Source: 13-1-40CM-70-15 sp964641215 (GTDB lineage: Bacteria; Gemmatimonadota; Gemmatimonadetes; Gemmatimonadales; GWC2-71-9). From it: a stretch of 24,250 bases of DNA. Of this stretch, positions 19,967-24,250 are shown one piece after another (the stretch's first letter is position 1; each line of letters begins with the position of its first letter). Both the position numbers and the translations under genes were made by a program. Where the stretch lies: assembly GCA_964641215.1 (NCBI GenBank), contig CAZXKD010000019.1, forward strand, positions 1 through 24,250, read 5' to 3'. The notes under the pieces are model-generated. The model worked only from the letters and a program-made list of their open reading frames with translations, did no database searches and was not told the DNA's origin.

Positions 19967-21049
19967 ATGGCCCTCGCCCTTACGCCGCGGCTGCTCCGCC
20001 GCGGGCTGGAGCTCTTCGCGCTCATCTCCCTGGTCGGTGTCGTCGTCGTGCTGGTCGCCTATGGCGAAAACCTGCCGGCGGTGGTCGCGCCCCTGCTGCA
20101 CCTCCGCTGGATATGGATAGTGGTGGGGCTGGGTCTCGCCTCCATGGACTGGATCGGGGGCGGCCTGCGTCTGTGGGTGGTGTGCCGGCACGTTCATCCC
20201 GGTGTGCGGGTGCGCGACATGATCGTCTCGGGGGGGATGAGCGCCTGGGGCGCTTACCTGACTCCGTTCCAGAGCGGCGCGGGGCCGATGATGATGTACA
20301 CGATGAAGCGCGCCGGGGTGAGCCTCCCGGAAGCGATGACCTCCACCTTCATGACCTTCGTGGCGACCGTGGCCTTCTTCGCGATCGCCGGCCCCTTGGC
20401 CATCTACTTCGGGGCGGGCAGGTCGCTCGCCCAGCACAAGGTGGCGCTGGGGGTCACCTACTACGACCTGTTCCGCACCAGTCTCACGATCTTCGGAGCC
20501 CTCGGCGTCGTCATGATCACGATGATGGCGTTTCCGCGCGCGATCCGCGACGGTGTGCAGTGGGCGGCGACACGTCTGGGCGGTCGCAGCGGTCGCATCT
20601 CGGCTCGCCTGGAGCAGCTGCGGGCGGGCATCGACCGCGCGCACGAATGCCTGGTGGCGTTCGCGAGCCCCAAAGGTTGGCTCGCGCTTTTCTGGGCGGT
20701 GCTGCTCTCGGGTCCGTCGCATGCCAACAAGCTGCTCGCCGGGTATGTGACGTTGCGGGTGCTCAACATTCCCGCCAACTTCGTCGACATTCTCCTGCTG
20801 CAGACGTTCATCACGTTCCTGCTCTACTTCGCGCCCACCCCCGGCTCGGCCGGGCTGGCCGAGGTTCTCTCGGCGACCGTCATGCACATCTATGTGGGTC
20901 CGTCGCGCCTGCCCACCTACACCCTCATCTGGCGGTTCATCAACAGCTATGCGACGGTCGGGTTTGGCTCGCTCGTGTTCGGGCGCTGGCTGCAGCGCGG
21001 GCTCATCGGTCTTGAGGAATCCGTGACGGCGCCCACGCCTGCGCGGTGA
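19967..21049 (+). CDS. YbhN/UPF0104-family membrane protein (lysylphosphatidylglycerol synthase TM region-like)
   Basis: The 360-residue protein is almost entirely membrane helices: LFALISLVGVVVVLVAYGEN, HLRWIWIVVGLGLASMDWIG, then TFMTFVATVAFFAIAGPLAI, TIFGALGVVMITMMAF and others. The family pattern is clear: a conserved GAYLTPFQSGAGPMMMYTM loop (about 96-114; many relatives have a LTPxxxGG-type motif here) and, near the C-terminus, LLYFAPTPGSAGLAEVLSA (about 284-302), equivalent to the PtPGGlGxxE motif. This is the COG0392 group, which includes the flippase half of MprF. By family it may move a lipid or act as an uncharacterised membrane factor; the synthetase half of MprF is absent. It is divergent from uvrA with a 110-bp spacer. 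No strong ribosome binding site is visible. Confidence 0.85.
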   Translation: MALALTPRLLRRGLELFALISLVGVVVVLVAYGENLPAVVAPLLHLRWIWIVVGLGLASMDWIGGGLRLWVVCRHVHPGVRVRDMIVSGGMSAWGAYLTPFQSGAGPMMMYTMKRAGVSLPEAMTSTFMTFVATVAFFAIAGPLAIYFGAGRSLAQHKVALGVTYYDLFRTSLTIFGALGVVMITMMAFPRAIRDGVQWAATRLGGRSGRISARLEQLRAGIDRAHECLVAFASPKGWLALFWAVLLSGPSHANKLLAGYVTLRVLNIPANFVDILLLQTFITFLLYFAPTPGSAGLAEVLSATVMHIYVGPSRLPTYTLIWRFINSYATVGFGSLVFGRWLQRGLIGLEESVTAPTPAR

Positions 21050-21080
21050 GCAACGCCCGTAAGCTGTGTTTCCTTGCGCG

Positions 21081-21100
21081 GTTACGGCGCCGGCCGTAAC
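21081..21100. promoter_or_regulatory. Perfect hairpin upstream of the FHA gene
   Basis: GTTACGGC and GCCGTAAC form a perfect 8-bp stem with loop GCCG, 31 nt after the YbhN-like stop and 23 nt before the FHA gene's ribosome binding site. No T-run follows. It may be a weak terminator or an operator-like palindrome. Confidence 0.4.
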
Positions 21101-21136
21101 TTCCGGCTCGGCCTGGATCCGGTAGGAGATCACGCG

Positions 21137-22567
21137 ATGTCTCTGCTTGAACTCGGCGGGAAGCGATTCACCATCCCGGCGGGCGAGGTGTTCCTCGGCA
21201 GCGATGCTGGCAGCGCCATCCAGCTGAGCGGCGCCGGCCTGCTCCCCCGGCACGCCGTGGTCCAGGGCCTGGCCGACGGCCAGGTGGTGATCCGGAAGGC
21301 TGCCCCCGAGGCGGAGGTGATGATCAACGGCGTTCGCCTAGGGGCCGAGCCGACACCGTTACTGCACGGCGACAAGGTCCAGGTCGCGGGCCACGAGCTC
21401 ACCTTCGTGGATGAGCGCCGCAGCGGCAGCACCCAGTACATCTCCGCCATGAAGGTCCCCGAGCCGATGGCGCCGCCCTCGACCGTTCCAGCGAGCGGGG
21501 CCGGCAAGCCCACGGGCACCACCGGTGGCCGGGTCGTGTGCCTCACCGACGGCCGCGAGTACACGATCACCGGACCTTCACTGGTGTTCGGGCGCGAGGC
21601 AGGCTCCGATGTCGTGGTGCCGGGCAAGGACGTGTCGCGGCGTCATGCCGAGATCGTCGCCTCCCCCAAGGGCTACTTGCTTGTGGATTCCAGCACCAAC
21701 GGGACGTTCGTGAACGAGGAGCGGGTCCAGGGGCAGCGGGTCCTGGCGCGGGGCGACGTGCTGCGGATCGGCGAGGAAAAATTCCGCTTCTACGCCGATC
21801 TGGCGGCGCCAGTGCCGGGCCCTCCGCCGGGGCCGGCCGCTAGCGCGCCGCAGGCCGGGCCCCAGGCTGAGAAACCCCGCCCTACGGCGCCCGCTTCCGC
21901 CCGCCCTCCCTCTCCTCCTGCGGCTGCGCCGCTCCCGCCCCCTGCCGGGGCGGGCCAGAAGCTCCGCAACACCGCCTTCGCCGCTCCGCCGGGCCCCCCC
22001 TCCCAGTCCTCAGGCGGCGCCGCTCCGCTGGCGCACCTGGTGGTGCGCAGCGGGGCGCTCAAGGGCCAGCGGGTCCCGATCCGGACGCCGATCGTCAACA
22101 TCGGCCGGGCGGACTACAACGACGTCCACCTGCCGGAGGAGTCCGTTTCGACGTCGCACGCGAAGCTGCAGCGTCGCGAGGGCATCTGGGTGCTGGTGGA
22201 CCTGGATTCGACCAACGGCACGTTCGTGGACGGCGAGCGAGTGCAGGGGGAGGCGCCGCTCGCGCCGGGAGCCCTGGTGCGATTCGGGAACGTGCAGGTC
22301 CTGTTCGATCCGACCAGCGCCGACGACGCGTTGGGTGTGGCCAAGGGGGGCGGCACCAAGGTGATGGAGGTCATGAAGGCGATCCCGAAGGCGCCGGTGC
22401 CCGTGGCTCCCGCGGTACCAGCCAAGCGGGCACGGGCCGCCAAGCCTGTCCCCAAGCGGCCTCCTGGCCCGCCCGCCGCTCAACAGAAGAAGGGCAAGGG
22501 ATGCGGGGCGAGCGCCGCGGTGCTGGTGCTCGGCGCCGCGACCTTCGTCTACTGGTTCCTGGTCTAG
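21137..22567 (+). CDS. Tail-anchored protein with three FHA domains
   Basis: ATG at 21137 follows AGGAGAT (21124-21130) at 6-nt spacing and gives 476 residues. FHA1 (about 1-92) is degenerate: PRH (38-40) stands where SRxH is usual. FHA2 (132-218) is canonical with Gly-Arg at 152-153, SRRH at 167-170 and Asn-Gly at 188-189. A Pro/Ala-rich linker (224-296) leads to FHA3 (298-392) with Gly-Arg at 323-324, STSH at 338-341 and Asn-Gly at 360-361. A basic Lys/Pro-rich region then precedes one membrane helix at the extreme C-terminus (ASAAVLVLGAATFVYWFLV), a tail anchor with no signal peptide. FHA domains bind phosphothreonine, so this would recruit kinase substrates to the inner face of the membrane. 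It is 9 nt upstream of the PP2C gene, a classic partner. Confidence 0.92.
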   Translation: MSLLELGGKRFTIPAGEVFLGSDAGSAIQLSGAGLLPRHAVVQGLADGQVVIRKAAPEAEVMINGVRLGAEPTPLLHGDKVQVAGHELTFVDERRSGSTQYISAMKVPEPMAPPSTVPASGAGKPTGTTGGRVVCLTDGREYTITGPSLVFGREAGSDVVVPGKDVSRRHAEIVASPKGYLLVDSSTNGTFVNEERVQGQRVLARGDVLRIGEEKFRFYADLAAPVPGPPPGPAASAPQAGPQAEKPRPTAPASARPPSPPAAAPLPPPAGAGQKLRNTAFAAPPGPPSQSSGGAAPLAHLVVRSGALKGQRVPIRTPIVNIGRADYNDVHLPEESVSTSHAKLQRREGIWVLVDLDSTNGTFVDGERVQGEAPLAPGALVRFGNVQVLFDPTSADDALGVAKGGGTKVMEVMKAIPKAPVPVAPAVPAKRARAAKPVPKRPPGPPAAQQKKGKGCGASAAVLVLGAATFVYWFLV

Positions 22568-22576
22568 CGGGCACGC

Positions 22577-23362
22577 GTGCACATCACCTGCGCCGGTCGC
22601 ACCGATGTCGGCATCATCCGCTCGGGCAACGAGGACAGCTACATCATGGTCCCCGACCGGGGCATCTTCGTGGTCGCCGACGGGATGGGCGGCCATGCGG
22701 CCGGCGAAGTGGCGAGCGAGATGGCGGTCCGGTTCGTGGCGCGCGACCTCGGCTCGCTCAAGGGGCTGGGGGACGATCAAGTGGCGGAGCGGATGCGCGT
22801 GTCGATCCGCGCGGCGAACACCGCGATCTTCCAGCGCACCCTGACCGAGCACGACAAGCGCGGCATGGGCACGACGGTCACCGCGCTGGTGCTCTACGAC
22901 ACCCGGTTCCTGATCGGCCAGGTGGGCGACAGCCGCTGCTACCTGCTGCGTGAGGGCAAGCTCACCCAGCTCACCAAGGACCACTCCTACGTCCAGGAGC
23001 AGGTGGACGCCGGCTACCTCACACCGGAGCAGGCGCGCACCCATCCCTACAGCAACGTGATCACGCGCTGCGTGGGGGCGAACAGCGACGTGATGCCCGA
23101 CGTCTACGCCGGCGCGGTGCGACCGAACGATTTATTCCTGCTGGCCTCGGACGGGCTGACGGGCATGCTCGAGGATCACCAGCTAGCGGAAGTCCTGCAC
23201 GCCGACCGGATGCCCCAGGAGCAGGTCGACGATCTCGTCGGGGAGGCGAACCGTCACGGCGGGCTCGACAACATCACCGCCATCATCGTGCGCATTGATG
23301 CGGTCGAGCAGCCCGAGGCCGACACCACGGCCGCAATGGCGGCCGCCACTCGGCCACACTAG
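22577..23362 (+). CDS. PP2C-type Ser/Thr protein phosphatase
   Basis: GTG at 22577, 9 nt after the FHA gene stop, gives 261 residues. All PP2C motifs are present: RSGNEDSY (15-22, Glu19 and Asp20), VADGMGGHAAGE (33-44, Asp35), GMGTTVTAL (96-104), VGDSRCYLL (116-124, Asp118), LASDGLTGML (189-198, Asp192) and GGLDNIT (228-234, Asp231). These bind the two metal ions that activate water, so the enzyme should be active. There is no membrane segment; association with the membrane could come through the FHA neighbour. It likely reverses phosphorylation by Pkn-type kinases such as the one at 956. Its stop shares a CTAG palindrome with the stop of the convergent HD gene. Confidence 0.95.
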   Translation: MHITCAGRTDVGIIRSGNEDSYIMVPDRGIFVVADGMGGHAAGEVASEMAVRFVARDLGSLKGLGDDQVAERMRVSIRAANTAIFQRTLTEHDKRGMGTTVTALVLYDTRFLIGQVGDSRCYLLREGKLTQLTKDHSYVQEQVDAGYLTPEQARTHPYSNVITRCVGANSDVMPDVYAGAVRPNDLFLLASDGLTGMLEDHQLAEVLHADRMPQEQVDDLVGEANRHGGLDNITAIIVRIDAVEQPEADTTAAMAAATRPH

Positions 23363-24250
23363 AGCAGCGCCCGGCCCTGTTCCAGGCGTGCCGTCACGTC
23401 ATCACGCGGCGCGCAGACCAGCGCAATGAGCGGCTGCTCCGGCACCGCCGCCGGCCGCAGCGTGAAGACCCGCAGTCGCCGCGCCGAGCGGTAGAGCTCG
23501 GCCGCCACGCGGGGGAGGCCGAGGTGGGCGGCGGCCGCGCCGCCGGCGAGCTGAGCGACGCTGCCGTCGCGCCGCACCAGCGGGAGATCGAGCCCCAGCA
23601 TGTCGGGCTTGACGGGGAAATCGAGGAACAACTCTCCCGGCGTCAGGCCTACCTCGCACGCCAGGCGATCCTCCACGCGCTCGAGCAGGTCGGGGTCGCC
23701 GGCGGGCCACTCAGCGGTAGCGTCCGGGAGGTCGGTCGCGGGCGCGTCGAACGCCCGTTTGGCGAGCCGGCGCTCCCGCAACGCGCGCGCCAGGCCGGTG
23801 GCGTCGCGCCGCTGCAGGTCCTGAAGCAGGGCGTCGTCCGTCGCCACCGCGACGTCCTCGGCGCGAAGGTGCCCGTCGGCCAGGGCGCGCCTCACCAGCC
23901 GCTTGAACATCACCGTGGCGCTGCGCACGGCGTGGTGCCAATACACGTTCCGGTACATTTGGTACTTGGCGAACAGCAGCGACTCGAGCGCGGCGAGCCC
24001 TTTCTCGTGCACCGCGACCGTCGGCTGGCCGTCGGTATCCGCCGCGAGCGTCAGGGAGGCGAGCAGGCGCTCGACGTCGATCACGCCGTAGGGCACGCCG
24101 CACATCCAGGCGTCGCGTGACAGGTAGTCCAGCTTGTCCACGTCCAGCGACCCGGCCACCAGGCCGGCGAGCGGCTCGCGCGCCTGTCCGCGGATCAGCG
24201 TGAGCAGCGACTCGGCGGCGACCCCGAGCGCGGCCAGGGCCGCGGCGAGC
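23359..24250 (-). CDS. HD-domain phosphohydrolase, SAMHD1/COG1078-like (N-terminus off window)
   Basis: The frame stays open from the window edge, adding about 30 residues before the first internal start candidate, so the gene begins outside the window. The visible part (about 297 residues) opens with a helix leading to GSLDVDKLDYLSRDAWMCGV, the family's conserved DVDKxDYLxRD block, whose Asp before Lys is a metal ligand in SAMHD1. FAKYQMYRNVYWHHAVRSA is also typical. The HD motif itself (His and His-Asp) should lie upstream of the window. Members hydrolyse dNTPs or other nucleotides; the exact substrate is not predictable. The C-terminal 60 residues are Ala/Arg-rich. It is convergent with the PP2C gene, overlapping by 4 nt. 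Confidence 0.88.
   Translation of the reverse strand, partial: LAAALAALGVAAESLLTLIRGQAREPLAGLVAGSLDVDKLDYLSRDAWMCGVPYGVIDVERLLASLTLAADTDGQPTVAVHEKGLAALESLLFAKYQMYRNVYWHHAVRSATVMFKRLVRRALADGHLRAEDVAVATDDALLQDLQRRDATGLARALRERRLAKRAFDAPATDLPDATAEWPAGDPDLLERVEDRLACEVGLTPGELFLDFPVKPDMLGLDLPLVRRDGSVAQLAGGAAAAHLGLPRVAAELYRSARRLRVFTLRPAAVPEQPLIALVCAPRDDVTARLEQGRALL

Noticed and set aside
1..24250. CRISPR array, prophage, transposase or toxin-antitoxin pair
   Set aside because: No regularly spaced repeats, integrase, transposase or recognisable toxin motif was found on either strand.

Overview
The window is uniformly GC-rich, densely packed bacterial DNA. Genes sit in short operons joined by ATGA, GTGA or CTGA overlaps. 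The mix of genes resembles a soil or sediment Gemmatimonadota genome: a Pkn-type kinase, a multi-FHA protein, PP2C, large soluble hybrid histidine kinases, MltD-like lytic transglycosylases and an HD phosphohydrolase. That assignment is an inference from overall character, because no 16S or other marker gene is present. A run of exactly 100 N (1964-2063) shows the window comes from a scaffolded draft assembly. Both outermost genes are cut by the window edge. No stretch over 300 bp lacks a gene; the longest intergenic region is 9938-10149 (212 bp, AT-rich).

Layout. 1-2324: a TMTC/PMT-like membrane glycosyltransferase (minus, cut) divergent from a membrane-anchored Ser/Thr kinase that is split by the N gap. 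2376-3878: tRNA-Lys(UUU), then a small membrane coiled-coil protein, a membrane-anchored nuclease of the Holliday-resolvase-related family, and a ClpP-type protease with Asn at the catalytic Asp position. 3989-4849: a branched-chain aminotransferase preceded by a strong hairpin. 4942-7525: a promoter-led operon of three small proteins of unknown role (one resembling the LeuA regulatory domain) and an MltD-type lipoprotein transglycosylase. 7587-9937 (minus): a second, membrane-anchored lytic transglycosylase, moaC and holB. 10150-15952 (minus): a three-gene two-component operon (single-domain response regulator and two hybrid histidine kinases that look like a tandem duplication), preceded by tRNA-Asn(GUU). 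16072-19856 (minus): an inverted repeat framing the probable tRNA-Asn promoter, an EamA transporter and uvrA. 19967-23362 (plus): a YbhN/UPF0104 membrane protein, a tail-anchored triple-FHA protein and a PP2C phosphatase. 23359-24250 (minus, cut): an HD-domain phosphohydrolase.

How the genes may work together. The kinase near the left end and the FHA/PP2C pair near the right end supply writer, reader and eraser of Ser/Thr phosphorylation, although they are about 19 kb apart. The RR-HK-HK operon looks like a cytoplasmic His-Asp phosphorelay without a visible Hpt protein or DNA-binding output. The two transglycosylases meet tail to tail and share a hairpin. Nothing here is a CRISPR array, prophage, transposon or recognisable defence system. 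The less ordinary items are the Ser-His-Asn ClpP next to a membrane nuclease, the orphan LeuA-regulatory-like protein, the duplicated hybrid kinases, the long poly-G/C tracts inside coding linkers, and the inverted repeat around the tRNA-Asn promoter.
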